From NCBI GenBank assembly GCA_032719365.1, contig CM064872.1, forward strand, positions 68,450,752 to 68,514,751: a stretch of DNA of 64,000 nt. The letters run 5' to 3'. Under the pieces are notes generated by a model that worked only from the letters and a program-made list of their open reading frames with translations, was not told the origin of the DNA and did no database searches. Source of the DNA: Prinsepia uniflora (lineage: Eukaryota > Streptophyta > Magnoliopsida > Rosales > Rosaceae). Shown here one piece after another: positions 13,801-25,570 of the stretch. A program made the position numbers and the translations under genes. Numbering within the stretch: the stretch's first letter is position 1; each line of letters opens with the position of its first letter.

Positions 13801-13895
13801 CTTGATAAGACGACTTGGTACAGGGAATTAATATCCCAAATTGGGTTGCAATAACAGGTTGTGTTGTGTCGTGTGCGAGCTGGAAAATGTTATAC
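10818..13895. other. MATE 3' UTR and AT-rich intergenic region
   Basis: The first 200-300 bp are probably the MATE 3' UTR, and TTAA repeats follow the stop codon directly. Beyond about 11.1 kb the sequence is very AT-rich with no credible coding frame. It contains a tandem duplication at 11,858-12,119, annotated separately. No transposon ends were resolved between 12.2 and 13.9 kb. Confidence 0.6.
11858..12119. repeat. Diverged tandem duplication, unit about 135 bp
   Basis: Two adjacent copies begin near 11,862 and 11,999, each with TACACAACAAAGAGAGGAG. They continue through TTTTAT..AAATGTTATTTAG-like and ATTATATTTTAAAAATAAGACAT-type blocks. The copies differ by several substitutions and by poly(T) length. 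Confidence 0.7.
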
Positions 13896-14101
13896 CAGTA
13901 CAAGAAAATTTTCGCGGCCCAATCGATTTTTCCTAATGGAGTAGGCGTCGTCGTTAAAATATATCTTACCTTACAAATATGACACCACCATCGGGTAAAT
14001 AAATGGTGCGAAGAAAAAATTTCGCGCGCTAAAAGTTCACATGTTACCCGATGAAAAAATCATATTTGTCGGGTAACAAAATAAAACCGAGATATTCTTC
14101 G

Positions 14102-14900
14102 TGACACGCTCCGCCTCCTCCAACGTGATATTGTCCATTTTGGGCCCTACCACATATCGGCCCTGCACGGTCACGTCGGCCTTGCACGCACGTGGGCACC
14201 TGCCTACATGAATTTTCATGGGGATCATACCCCCAAAACGCGTTGTATTGGATGGAGGAGTGCCCATACATATAAGGCGCATCCCCTAGAACCCCCTCTG
14301 GCGATGTGGGACATTACAGTCCACCCACCTTGGAGCCCAGTATCCTCGCTGGCACAACCGATTCCAACCGAGGCTGGGCTCTGATACCAAAATGACAATT
14401 CCCACCTCCTCTAACGCGATATTTTCCGTTTGGGCCCCACCACTCATCGGCCCTGCAAGCAGGTGGGCACCTGTCCGCACGGATTTGCCCTGGGGTCACA
14501 CCTCCAAAACGCGTTGCATTGGAGTGGTGCTCATACATATAAGGCGCATCCCCTTATCCCCCCCAATGATGTGAGATTTCTAACCATGCTTCCAAGGCAC
14601 GGGTAGTCACAATCCACCCTCCGTTGGGGTCCAGCGTCCATGCTGGCACACTCAATTCCGACCGGAGTTGGGCTTTGATACCAAATAACACGCCCCACCT
14701 CCTCCAATGTGATATTATCTACTTTGGGCCCCACCACACATCGGCCCTGCATAGTCACACTAACCATGTACACACGTGGGAACCTACCCGCACAGATTTT
14801 CCCTAGGGGTCACACCCCAAAAACGCATCGCATTGGATGGAGGGTGCTCATACATATAAGGCGCATTCCCCATGACCCCCGAGTGATGTGAGACATTACA
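14102..14900 (-). mobile_element. Tandem TRIM retroelement array (three LTRs, two internal domains)
   Basis: There are three direct LTR copies of about 195-217 bp at 14,102-14,318, 14,393-14,586 and 14,686-14,900. They are separated by internal domains of only about 75-100 bp. Each LTR has CATACATATAAGGCGCATYCC, giving on the minus strand a TATA-like signal, and two end GATGTGRGACATTACA. On the minus strand each internal domain opens with a primer-binding-like TTGGTATCARAGCCC directly after an LTR, which fixes the minus orientation. The LTR-internal-LTR-internal-LTR layout is the known tandem form of terminal-repeat retrotransposons in miniature. No coding capacity. Confidence 0.75.
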
Positions 14901-14952
14901 GTCCTAGCTATTCTTAGTATAATATTGGGGAATATCATTGCTATTACTCAAA

Positions 14953-15242
14953 TGAGGACATGTGCCTTGAAGGCATAGTTAGCAATCACACATCGTTTGG
15001 GAGGATCTGGGGATAAGCCTTATATGCGTGGACGCGCCTCTATCCAACATGAAGCGTTTTGGGATTAGAGTTGGTAGGAACTCCAAAGTTAAGGAGGTTA
15101 GCACTGGAGCACTCCCATGATAGGTGACCCACTAGGTAGGTGTGCGTGAGCTCCCAAGAACAAAAGCCTACGAGTGGAGCTGGTTGAACCAGCGAATCCA
15201 AAGGGGACAATATCCTGTTGGACCGAGGATCGGGTTGTGACA
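14953..15242 (+). mobile_element. Cassandra-like solo LTR with 5S rRNA-derived box
   Basis: About 290 bp ending GGTTGTGACA. The middle reads GGAACTCCAAAGTTAAG, then CTCCCATGATAGGTGACCCA. This is a degenerate copy of the 3' half of plant 5S rRNA (pattern AACTCCGAAGTTAAGCG...GGATGGGTGACC). A 5S-like insert inside the LTR is the hallmark of Cassandra. The 5' boundary (TGAGGACATG) is set by alignment with the better copies at 37.8 and 39.5 kb; no clean TSD was found. Confidence 0.75.
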
Positions 15243-15418
15243 CGTCGAGTATGGTATTTGATAGGAAAAAAATTGTTTTTGCGCCAAGATTTTACATTTA
15301 CCCAATGAATCATTAAACATTTCCCAACAAATCACTTCGTCGAGCAAAACTTTAATAACGTTTAACGCAATCAATTCACTTTTCTTCCTCCTCATTTGCA
15401 TTTGTTTCTCACAGCTCA

Positions 15419-15419
<1 letters not shown>

Positions 15420-15463
<44 letters not shown>
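15420..15463. repeat. (TC)n microsatellite in the CACTA 5' leader region
   Basis: An uninterrupted run of about 22 TC units. It is followed by a probable leader exon ending near 15,543 with AAAG|GTATGT. CT tracts in the 5' leader are common in plant transcripts. Confidence 0.85.
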
Positions 15464-15467
<4 letters not shown>

Positions 15468-15654
15468 CTATCTTCACTAGATTAATTCTCCACCAAGCAT
15501 ATTAATTCATTTTCTTATCACACCGTCTTCAATCAATACAAAGGTATGTATTTAATTTTGGAGATTTTGAAATTGTTTTTTATTTTGAAAAATATGTTGA
15601 AATTGTTGGTTATTTGTGTAGAAATAGTGCAAGAAATTATAAGATTTATTACGA

Positions 15655-15962
15655 AAAGATGAAAATAGAAAGTTAGTTATGAATTAGGAAATATAAAATG
15701 TGATAGGAAATTAGAAAATTAGAAAATGTGCTAGGAAATTAGGAAATTGGAAAATATGTTAGAAAATTAAGATATTAGAAAATATGTTAGGAAATTAGGA
15801 AAATAGAAAATATGTTAGGAAATTAAAAAGTTAGAAAATTTGTTAGGAAATTATGAAAATAAAAAAATATATATGCTAGGAAATTAAGAAATTAGAAAAT
15901 ATGTTAGGAAATTAGAAAATTAGGAAAATATATTAGGAAATTAAGAAAATAGAAAATTGTTG
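15655..15962. repeat. AT-rich minisatellite (GGAAATTAGAAAATATGTTA-type)
   Basis: Ten or more imperfect tandem units of about 20-30 bp, each built around TTAGGAAATTAGAAAATATG. They lie in what appears to be a non-coding intron-like part of the CACTA element. Confidence 0.85.
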
Positions 15963-16622
15963 ATAAACTTTTTTTTCATATAATTCAATGGTGTGAAATG
16001 TGTTTATATTTTATAACAGTTTATGGGAAATTAATTGGGTTGATTAACTTCATATAGTTAAATATAAGGATAAACTTTAGGCCCGTTTGAAAGTCAGTGA
16101 ATCGAGTTGATTAACTGACTCTTGAATTTTCCATTTATTCGGATAGAATGGGGGTGTGCAACTATGTGCTGTATAGTTTAGGGCATCTGTGTACGAAACA
16201 AAGCTGTGTATCACCCTCCTTGGACTCAGGCAACCTGGAGGAACCAAACTTCACAAGTTTGGACATGAGAAGGCCGCAGAATGGATGGTGGAACCATGGC
16301 CAAATGATCAAGTGATCAGACCATGGAATCAGGTAAGTTTTCTCCTATTTTAATTCCATAGAACCTCTCCTTGGATCAAATAGGTAGATTTGAACGTTTA
16401 ATATGTGAAATATGGTGAAGAAATAACGAGTGTTTAAACAGTTAGGTTGTACTTGAGATTAATCATGCATATTGATTCCATAAGTTTATAATAATCTATC
16501 GTTGATAATCTTACTATATTTGGTGGAGATGAATAACCTAGTATCTTTAAGTTATTACCTTGAGTCATTTCATTCTTATGAAAGGCTACAAGTTATACTT
16601 GAGATGATTCTAAAATGTGAAT

Positions 16623-17834
16623 TGTAATGCCCCGGACTTTCAAAAGATTAGAAATGACCATTTTGCCATTAAGAAGTCAAAATGTTGACTTTTCGATCGG
16701 GGTATCGTATAGATTTACCGAGAGCACCGTTAGGAAGGTCTTGACCTCCTGAATTTGTAGACAAGTAGCATGATACAATCAGAGGTCGGATAAGACAGTT
16801 ATGGGTCAAAAGAGATCAAGGGAATTGTTCTATTTTATCTTTTGAATGTAATGGTCCAAGAAAGGAGTCAATCGGACATGGTACGAAGAAGTTATGCTTG
16901 TTTGAAGATTATAGAATAATTATAGTAAGTCTTAGTCTAAGTAACCTAATAATAATTATTATTAAGGGATAAAGAGGATTAAATTTTAAGGGTTTGGAAT
17001 TATGCATTTCATGGTGTCTTAGTTATTATTCTATATAAAAGTTATACATGGAAATACACTATTAATAGATGATTTTGATTATTTATTAGTATGAACTATG
17101 GTTATAAGAAAGTAAGAAATTGTGTATTCGTTTTGGAAATCTGGTAAATAGTAAATTAAGAACAAAATAGACTTGATCAAAGATATGATAGAATTTTTCG
17201 TCCTGATCGGGATTAGTGGATTGGATGTTGGGCGGAAATCCCGTAAGGACAAATTTATGTTGGTTCGTTACGTAAAATTGGATATACGAATAAAACTTGA
17301 TAATATCCCTTATCTGATAAATAGTTGTCAAACGGGAGTAGGATCGGTCCAATTTTTCTTATAACTTGAGATGGATCCTGTCAATTTGGTATCAAAGCCT
17401 AATTTGAACGTCTGTTTCTTTTAATTGTTTATCACATGATTTGATTATGACTGATATACCAAGATCTTTATATAACTAATATACCAATAAACTGAATTTT
17501 CTTTTCGAATAATTATTGATTTTTTTTTGAGAATTTTAGGTTACTTTTAAATCCTTGCTGTATAAAATAATTTAAATATGATTTTAATCAGTAGATAATG
17601 TCTGGGAAATTGTTGACAATAATGATTTTAAGGCATTATTTTATTACACGAGTAACGAAAAAATAATTAATATGATGAATTGTTACATAATTTATACAGT
17701 TTACAATGGAGTTGGAAATCTGGTTTGATTTGAAATACAAGCTCAGAACTTGAAATTCCTTTTCTGACAAAGAGTTTTCAAATGGGAGTAGGATTTGTCC
17801 GGTTTTTCTTGGTAACTCGGGACGGGTCCTGTCA
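16623..17834 (+). mobile_element. Internally deleted LTR retrotransposon (5' LTR plus 3' LTR remnant)
   Basis: The 5' LTR runs 16,623-17,393, starting TGTAATGCCCCGG and ending GGATCCTGTCA. A tRNA-Met-type primer-binding site TGGTATCAAAGCC follows at 17,397-17,409. Only about 440 bp further on, a second LTR end (GGGAGTAGGATTTGTCCGG to GGACGGGTCCTGTCA-type) closes the element. A perfect 5-bp TSD TGAAT flanks the whole (16,618-16,622 and 17,835-17,839), so this is one insertion that lost its coding region and most of the 3' LTR. Confidence 0.8.
17397..17409 (+). promoter_or_regulatory. Primer-binding site (tRNA-Met type)
   Basis: TGGTATCAAAGCC lies three bases after the LTR end. It is complementary in type to the 3' end of plant initiator tRNA-Met, with one A for G change. 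Confidence 0.75.
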
Positions 17835-17839
17835 TGAAT

Positions 17840-18548
17840 AGTTAGGTTATAGTGTAATTATACCTTATGTTTGGAAATGTGATTTTTGGGATTATAAGGA
17901 GTTATAAGTAAGAAAGGTATTTTATTGTTATGTTAGTGATTTTAATACAGAACTCCAATTTTATTGGTTTAGAAAATTCTTTCGCCCATGCAGAGTAAGT
18001 GGGTTTAATGAGGGTGGTACCCCATAGGGGATAAACTCGGTTTAGGAAAGAATTAATCGAAAGTAATGTTAACAAATAAGAAATCCCTAATTTGACAGGA
18101 ATTATCATACGGGAGCGGGATCAGCCCGGTTTTCACGGTTTTCATGGATTTATTGATTAGTTATTGTTAATTTTAATTATATATCGTTAATTAATTATTT
18201 TATAAATATTTATTAGTTTTTTTTATATAAATTTTTATATATTGTTTATATTGATTATATTTTGGTTGGATATTTATGGATTATTTGTGATTGATTATAT
18301 GGATTATGGTTGATTGTGTTATGTGAATTATGGATTATGGGTGATTGTGGCTTTATGATTGCTATTGAATATTAGTAATTATTAATTAATATTATTATAA
18401 TTTTGTTTATTATTAGTTATTAATTATTATTGATTTTTTTATTATTAAAATTTATTTTTATTGATTATTAATTATTTTTTATTATTTTATTTTTATTAAT
18501 TATTTTTTATTATTGATTATTGATTATGATTATTTTTTTATGTAAGTG
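17840..18548. other. AT-rich non-coding interval inside the CACTA element
   Basis: There is no gene. One further LTR-like 3' fragment is suggested at 18,096-18,145 (TTTGACAGG ... CATACGGGAGCGGGATCAGCC). The rest is TTA/TTG/GATTAT-rich sequence such as repeated GATTATGGATT and ATTATTAATTATT blocks. Confidence 0.5.
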
Positions 18549-19963
18549 CCGACACCCACACTGGTTACTACGAGGTCTCGACCTCGCAGTTCGTAGAGTT
18601 CGGTTCAGGTACCCGCGAATGTCGCAAGTTCGTCGGTGCCAAACACGCCGAGGGTGGATGTCGGCCCGACACCGGTACCTAACATGTTGGTGGTGAATGC
18701 AACCTCTCCACCAGCATCTACCACACTGGTAGTCCCGCTGGTCCCGACTTTCCCTATCGAGGAGCATGTACGACTTGGCACTACGTTTGCTCGTTGGCAA
18801 CATTCAAAGAAACAGAGGCAACATCGTACTGATCCCGAACCCCTGGAGGAGCAGGTTAATTGGGACAAGCTGGAACGATTCCTAAAGGTGAGTTGGTCAA
18901 TATGTTTTTAAAAGATTTTTATTTAGAATTTTGCTCATTTTTCTTACTAATGTTTACCGAATTTGTAGGGAGGATTACCAAAGTGCAAGGGATCAACTAG
19001 GGAGGTCATCCCAACAGATTTTCCAGTCGACGAGTGCCAAGATTGAGATCATTTACGTCGATCTACTGCAAGTCAATTTTCAGTATGACGACACTGAGAA
19101 TACGACCCTCATATAATACACGAGGAAACAGTGGCGGCTGTAGTACTCCGAGTGGAAGTACGAGCTCCACGACTGGTGGAAAAGCTGGACTACCCTGGAG
19201 GAAACTCTTGCCAACCCTCCGTAGGAGCTGGACGGTGCTCGGAAGGTCAGGTGGGAGTGGATCTCTACGCACTTCGTAACGCCCGAGTACATCGTAAGTT
19301 CACTTTCTTAACTTGTTTAATTTTTTAATCGTATTTTTTAATTACCAAATTTAATTAAATTTATTAATGAACAGAAAAAATCGGAGGCTAACAGGCAAAA
19401 TCGGCGAAAGAAGACACTGAACCTCCACAGAGGATCACGTCCATTAGCTGCTAAGCACAAGGACCAGCGCAACACTAGGTCACTGTTTCTAGAGGTTGAT
19501 GCGATTCACGTAATTTTAAATAGTTATATTTAATTATTTATTTATTGTTTAAAAAAATTAATAACTGTGTTCTGATTTTGTAGGTGAAAATGCTGGCAGA
19601 CATCTAGCAGACCTAGGAGGAGTTGACCCAGCAGTAGCCGGACACTCATTTGGAGTAGTAGCTGCCAAATCCGGAGCGCTCAAAGGTGACCCAAGAGTGA
19701 CAGTTGGGTCAACGTCCTAGGAAGATCATTCGGGGTGCTTGAAAAGGGTGGAGCGAGACATCTCAATTGCCTCCAATGCTTCTTCTAGAGGTGTCAATCC
19801 TGAGGAGTACTCGGAGTTAAGGCGCAATTATACCGAACTCCGGACCAAGACCGCCAAACTGAGTGCCCAAAACGAGTGACTTGAGGCCCCAAACATCGAG
19901 ATTAGGACTCAGCTTATGATGGTCTTTCGACACATGGGATATCCTCAGCCCCCTGAGTAATAG
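18549..19963 (+). pseudogene. Decayed CACTA ORF1 (Ptta/En/Spm plant transposase-like protein)
   Basis: An exon-structured remnant. Exon 1 ends CCTAAAG|GTGAGT (18,888), exon 2 spans about 18,969-19,293 (ATC|GTAAGT), exon 3 19,375-19,509 and exon 4 starts 19,584. Readable pieces are SSVPNTPRVDVGPTPVPN, EEQVNWDKLERFLK, YSEWKYELHDWWKSW with RKVRWEWISTHFVTPEYI, KSEANRQNRRKKTLN followed by RGSRPLAAKH, and a C-terminal heptad-like stretch with EEYSELRRNYTELRTKTAKL and MVFRHMGYPQPPE. This order, tryptophan-rich block then SEANRQNR-basic block then Leu-rich coiled tail, matches the plant En/Spm ORF1 family (Transposase_24-like), whose product binds subterminal repeats. Several in-frame stops and at least one frame change in exon 2 make it a pseudogene. 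The Pro-rich tail probably continues after the nested LTR stack at 29,181. Confidence 0.65.
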
Positions 19964-22900
19964 CCTACTCCGTCTGATCAGCTTGCTTGTAACGACCCGT
20001 CCCGAATTCTGGGATTAAATTAGTAATTAATCTTGATTAGTGGGGTTAACCGGTGATTAGTTGGACGAAATTGGACGAACGATGCAAAATGACCATTTTG
20101 CCCCTAGTCGTGGGTAAAACGTTGACTTTTAGTTCGAGCGGTCAAATAGACTTTGACCGATGACTGTGACGTAGATTGGGTCGTCACGAGTTCATAGACA
20201 AGTGTCACGTCCAATTCCGACATTCGAGGTGAAAGTTATGAGGTTCGGAAGTTCAAGGGCATTTTAGTAATTGGGATAAAAAGGGGGAAAATGTTGACTT
20301 TTTGACCGGGAGGTCCGACGGCCGAGGGCCAAGGACCGTTAGGAAGGTCTCGACAGAATGAGGGAAAAATGGTAATTTTGGTTGCTGCTTGTGAGACAGC
20401 CGTGTATGGGGGAAATTCTTCAAAAAACAGAGCACGGGTGCAATTGTTTATGGAATCAATTGCTTGGGCTGGGTGCTAATGGACTGAGGGAATTGTTTAT
20501 GCATCTAAGTGGGAAACAAACGTGCCTGGAATGGTGAGGTGCAGTGCACGGGCTAGTTGTTTATTCCCTTGAGAACAATGAACAGAGCACTAGTCGGTTG
20601 GGTGGATTAATTGGATGGTTTAATCAACTCTGGGATGTTTGGAGAGGGACATAGAGCTAATGAGAACTAGAGAGACGAGTTGGGAGGAGAAACGGATGGA
20701 CTGGGTGAGAGATTGCACTGGAAACCCGAAACCACGTTTGAACAAATTCAAATTTCCAATTTCAAATGTAGGCCAGCCCAAGCCAATTTGAGGCTCAATT
20801 CAGACTTCTGGGACTTCGCTTAGTCAATCCAGATCATGACTTCGAAGTTGGAAGGCCCTGGATGACACGACCCATCCCAATCCCCCCGGGATTACCATGG
20901 AATGTGTCATGCTCCCGTCTGAAAAGAGGTGTAGGACAAGAGATAACCTGTTGCCATTGCCCAACCGGGCTTCCAGAGTGCGTAAGGATCGATGGAGGAG
21001 GTGTATGATGTCCCAGTCTCTGCTGCAGTCGCATCCGGAATCAACCTGAAGGGCATTAAAAACAAAAGCTATGAGTGGACGAAAATAAACAAGTCTGTTT
21101 AAAACATTTATAAGACATTTATGCCCCTCAGTAAAATCATATGCATGCACCAAAAACCAATAATCCTATATTTATTTTGAAATAACCATTAGGGCCTTAG
21201 CCCGGAAACCAAAGCATAGTTTCAAATTCCAAAAGTCAATCCAAGAGTTATTTCGTCAATCCAGTAATATTCATTTATTATTTTTCCATCTTCGGCATCC
21301 CCGATGCCTAGCGTCCTAGACGCTTGACGTTCCAGACGTCATATCTCACGGTATTAAGCAACGCGTGCTGCCCGGGGTCTCACCGGGTCCATATCTCTGA
21401 CATCCCCGATGTCTGACGTCCATGACGTCTAGCAATCCTGCTCCTGGATCACTATACGGTCCGGTAGCTCCGTACAATGAGCCCTCGCAGGCAATGCACC
21501 GTGACTTCTCCAGTGTCCCCAACACTTGGAGGAGACCAGGATATATATATCCTCATATGGAGATGGTTTTATGGAACACATTTTATTATTCATTTCCAAA
21601 ATATCACAAGGGCCCTGCCCCGAATTTCCATAAAACCGTCATAAGTCCAAATAATTGATTCAAATCCGAAATCGTTTGTTCAATTCCAATTTAGGGTCTC
21701 CGACCCGAAATCGCATATATAAATCAACTGGGCCCCTGACCCGATTTCATAAGTCAACTGGGCCCCTGGCCCGATTCATAAGTTAACTGGACCCCTGGCC
21801 CGATTTATAAGTTAACTGGGCCCCCGGCCCAATTTTACTTTATCTAGTCCGTAACCGTTTCATGAAATCATATCCAACCACATTTATGGAAATCGGTGCA
21901 AATCCAGAAAACCTCGGTTTACGTGCAAATACGTAAATCACCTCGAAATGCGTGAAATCATTTAAATTCACCGATATCCAAAGTAAATCATTTAATCATA
22001 ATTATAACAATCATAAAACAGTTATGCATGCATCGAATTTATGAAACCAATGTCCACTCACAGACCGTTTAACCGAGCGTCTCGATACGCGTGCCATAGG
22101 CCTTCCCGGGCCACACCACTATCACCGGGACTCCCAATCCTGTTCAAATCACATTAGAGGATTACTAACCTCATCATTAACATCCTATTCAAGTCCCGTA
22201 ATTTTCCCGAATTTTTAAGTATTTTTAAACTGGATTTAAAACCTTCGGACATTCCGAACAATGTCGAGACGGTGTCCGATCGACTCGAAACCAATCCCAA
22301 AATGTTCGTTACATTGTATAGGATAAAAGTCATGTTGACCTCACCTCGAGATTCGTGCCCACGCGCCGTCACGCGCCGCCGTGAGTGGCTGCGCGTGAAA
22401 GCCACGCGCCTGCTACAGTGACTGCTACAGTCACCATCTTCACCCGTTTGTCTGGTAAACGGGTTGGAAAGCCCGCGATAGGATCCGGTTCAATCACACC
22501 CAATTCGACATCAATTCAATCCGTTCTTGATCCTATAACAATCATCAACCAACCAATTTCAATTCTGTGACATCGATCAACATCAACCATTCCTTAAACA
22601 AGCCATCAACCCGTGATCACCCAAAACGGGTCAATCACCAAAACTCCTCCAATCCTCAACCATTGCCAAATTAACTTCACATGAAGCTTATAAGGATTAA
22701 TACGAACCAATTCACATGATTAATTGAACACGACTCAAGCTTGAGTTTTCCGGCCGTCCACCTCGTCCGTTCACGGCCCTAGGAGCCCCAAAGCTTGCCC
22801 CATTTGATCTGGTTCGACACGTTGAAGTTCCAGGAAGCTCAATCCATCATCAATTAGGCTTGGGCTGGCCTAAAACTAGAAATTTGCATTTGAATTTCCC

Positions 22901-23390
22901 AGAAACCAGTTTCGGATTTTCAGAGAAATCCAACCCCAAATTCACTCAATCCTTCCATTCTCAATCACAGAGGAACCCACACGACTTACACACCATTCCT
23001 TTAATCCAATTCAGCCGTTAAAGGCATCCAAAAGTGTCCAAAATCCACTGTGTAATGTTCCCCTGCACTGACCCGAAAACAATAGAAAACTCAGTGCCCA
23101 TGTCGTGCAATCGATGCCAACTCAACCCCATGTGCAATTCCACCTCAAACTGGCCCAAATCAATCATTTAATTGGTAAATAATCCATGGGATCGATCGCA
23201 CCAACATTCCACCTGTAACGACCCGTCCCGAATTCCAGGATTAGATTAGTCATTAATCCTGATTAGTGAGGTTGAACGGTGGTTAGTAGGGTGGAATCGG
23301 ACAAATTGTGCGAAATGACCGTTTTGCCCCTGGTCGTGGGCAAAATGTTGACTTTTGTTCGGGCGGTCAAATGGACTTTAACCGATGACC

Positions 23391-23412
23391 GTGACGTAGT
23401 TCGGGACGTCAC
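23391..23412 (+). promoter_or_regulatory. Inverted TGACGT pair (as-1/TGA-bZIP-like) in LTR C
   Basis: A perfect inverted repeat GTGACGT-N8-ACGTCAC. The same 22-bp architecture recurs at 20,166-20,187, 26,854-26,875, 40,678-40,699 and 53,834-53,855 in the sister LTRs. TGACG is the core of as-1 elements bound by plant TGA bZIP factors. Upstream TTGAC/GGTCAA cores resemble W-boxes. A function in LTR transcription is inferred. Confidence 0.5.
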
Positions 23413-24758
23413 GAGTTCATAGACAGGTGGCACGTTCGATTCCGACATTCGTAGAGAAAGTTATGATGTTCGGAAGTTGAGGGGTATTTTGGTAATTTGG
23501 CATGTTAGGGGCCAAATGTTGACTTTTTGATCGGGAGGTCCGATGGACAAGGGCCAAGGACCGTTACGTAGGTATCGTCGATACGAATCCAACGACAGGC
23601 GGCATGCCGAAATCGGAGATTCGACGACGAAGTTGTGGTCAAGGACGTAAAACGCGATTAACCGAGACTCGGAATAAAATAATAATATAATAATAAAATC
23701 TGATTATCCTAATCCCAAACCAATCTGGACCCTTGATGTATGACACATGTCATCATCCCCTTCATTCCCTAAATCAGGGGTTCTTGTTGGCCATTGGTGT
23801 AGGTAATCATTTCCTCTCATGGAATCCTCACCCTTCATTTTAAACTGAGATTGGATCTGGGCCGTTGATTCATTTCCTTCCCTTGTATTTGATCAGAAAA
23901 CTCACACACCCATTTTCATTCTCCCTCAAAACCGTGAGCACGGTTTCCTTCCTTGATCATGCACATCATCACCTCACAGCCCAGCCTCACACACCAGACG
24001 GCACCAGGTAATCACCAGCCACCCCCAGACGCCGGCAACAACCACCACGGGCGGCGGCGCAGCCCACAAACCCCCCAGACCCGAGAGGAACCAAATCGGC
24101 CCAAAACATCCAAACGTCCAAACTACCTCACCAATCTCCTCTGTGTTGGTGTGTGTGAAAGATTAGCTGCACGGTGAGGCTTGAGAGATGACGGGAGATG
24201 ACGGGAGACGACGGGAGACGGCGAGGCTGGCGGCGGAGAGGAAAAACAGGGGAGGTCCGAAACTCAGAAATTGGAAATCGTTGTGGGATGGTGTTTGATC
24301 GTTTTGGAGAGGTGAATGATGTTCCTGGAGTCAAACTAGGTGTGCTGGTGGCCACGGCGGGAGCCACGGCGGCGAGGTAAGCCTCGAACCCGTGAACCTG
24401 TTTTCGGGTGAAAATGGCAGGTTGGGTTATAACGTATTTCGATCGATCTGGTGATTAGGATGATGATCTAGAAGGTGAGACGAGCTTCTGGGGATCGTTT
24501 TCGAAAGGAATGGTGGCCAGGATCGTGCAGACACGACGGTTGCAGGTGGCCGGTCTGCACACCTCCACGAACAGGTAGTGAAACGAGGTTTTTTATTAGT
24601 TTTTAAACCTCAGATCAACTGGAATTAATGAGACGATCTTGTAGGAACAAACGGAATTGAAAATGATCGAGTAATGGCTGAGAACCAGTAGGGTTGGGCC
24701 GCCGGTCACGGTGACCCGTTTATCAGACAACCGGGTCAGAACGGTGACACTGTTCACG

Positions 24759-24777
24759 GCGCGTGAGTTTCACGCGC
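24759..24777 (+). repeat. Conserved GC-rich hairpin in LTR C
   Basis: GCGCGTGAGTTTCACGCGC can fold into a stem of eight or nine pairs and is followed by AGCCACT. Equivalent hairpins occur at 22,391-22,409 (minus), 27,446-27,460, 41,676-41,694, 45,200-45,218 and 55,002-55,019. Loop sequences vary while the arms stay paired in most copies. Confidence 0.55.
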
Positions 24778-25334
24778 AGCCACTCACGGCGGCGCGTGGC
24801 GGCGCGTGGGCACGAATCTCGAGGTGAGGTCAACATGACTTTTAATTCATTCGATGTAACGGACATTTTGGAATTGGTTTCGTGTCGATCGGACACCGTC
24901 TCGATAGTGTTCGGGATGTCCGAAGGTTTTAAATTAAGTTTAAAAATAAGTAAAAATTCGGGAAAATTACGGGACTTTGATAGGATGTTAATAATGAGGT
25001 TAGTGACCCTCTAATGTGATTTGGACAGGATTGGGAGTCCCGGTGATAGTGGTGTGGCCCGGGAGGGCCGGTGGCACGCGTATCGAGGTATACCGTTAAA
25101 ACGGTCTGTGAGTGGACTTTGGTTTTATAAATTCTATGCATGCTTAAATGTTTTATATGGATTATGGTTGTGATTGTGTGATGTTGATTTGGTTGTTGGT
25201 AAATTGTACGGTTTCACGTATTTCGAGGCGATTTACGTGCTTGCACGTAAATCGAGGTTTTCCGGTTTTACATGGATTTTCCATATTTATGACTTGGATA
25301 TAATGTGATGAAATGGTTTTGAAATTGGAAATAT

Positions 25335-25570
25335 GAACTCGGGCTTGAGGCCCAATTATGTTGGAAATTTCGGACTTGGAGTCCATTTGAATATCGGGCC
25401 GGGGGCCCAGTTGGTTTATAAGTCGGGCTGCGGGCCCAGTTGGTTTACAAATCGGGCCATGGGCCCAGTGGTTCATAAAATCGGGCATGAGGCCCAATTG
25501 GATTATAATGGTGATTTCGGGTCAAGGACCCTATATTTAATAATTGTGATTTTGGGTCAGGGACCCTAAA
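25335..25570 (+). repeat. Palindromic GGGCC/GGCCC minisatellite in LTR C
   Basis: Tandem units of about 30-40 bp are built on AATCGGGCCnGGGGCCCAGTTGG. Each unit contains a short hairpin with GGGCC or GGGC pairing to GGCCC. Parallel arrays occur at 28,020-28,255, 42,245-42,545 and, inverted, 21,690-21,840 and 62,830-63,190. Unit numbers differ between LTR copies. Confidence 0.75.

Noticed and set aside
16140..16335. Possible captured host exon (GGTGTGCAACTATG ... CATGGAATCAG|GTAAG)
   Set aside because: A splice-donor-like end and a short open frame (KFGHEKAAEWMVEPWPND) are visible, but I do not recognise the protein and cannot exclude a CACTA-internal exon.
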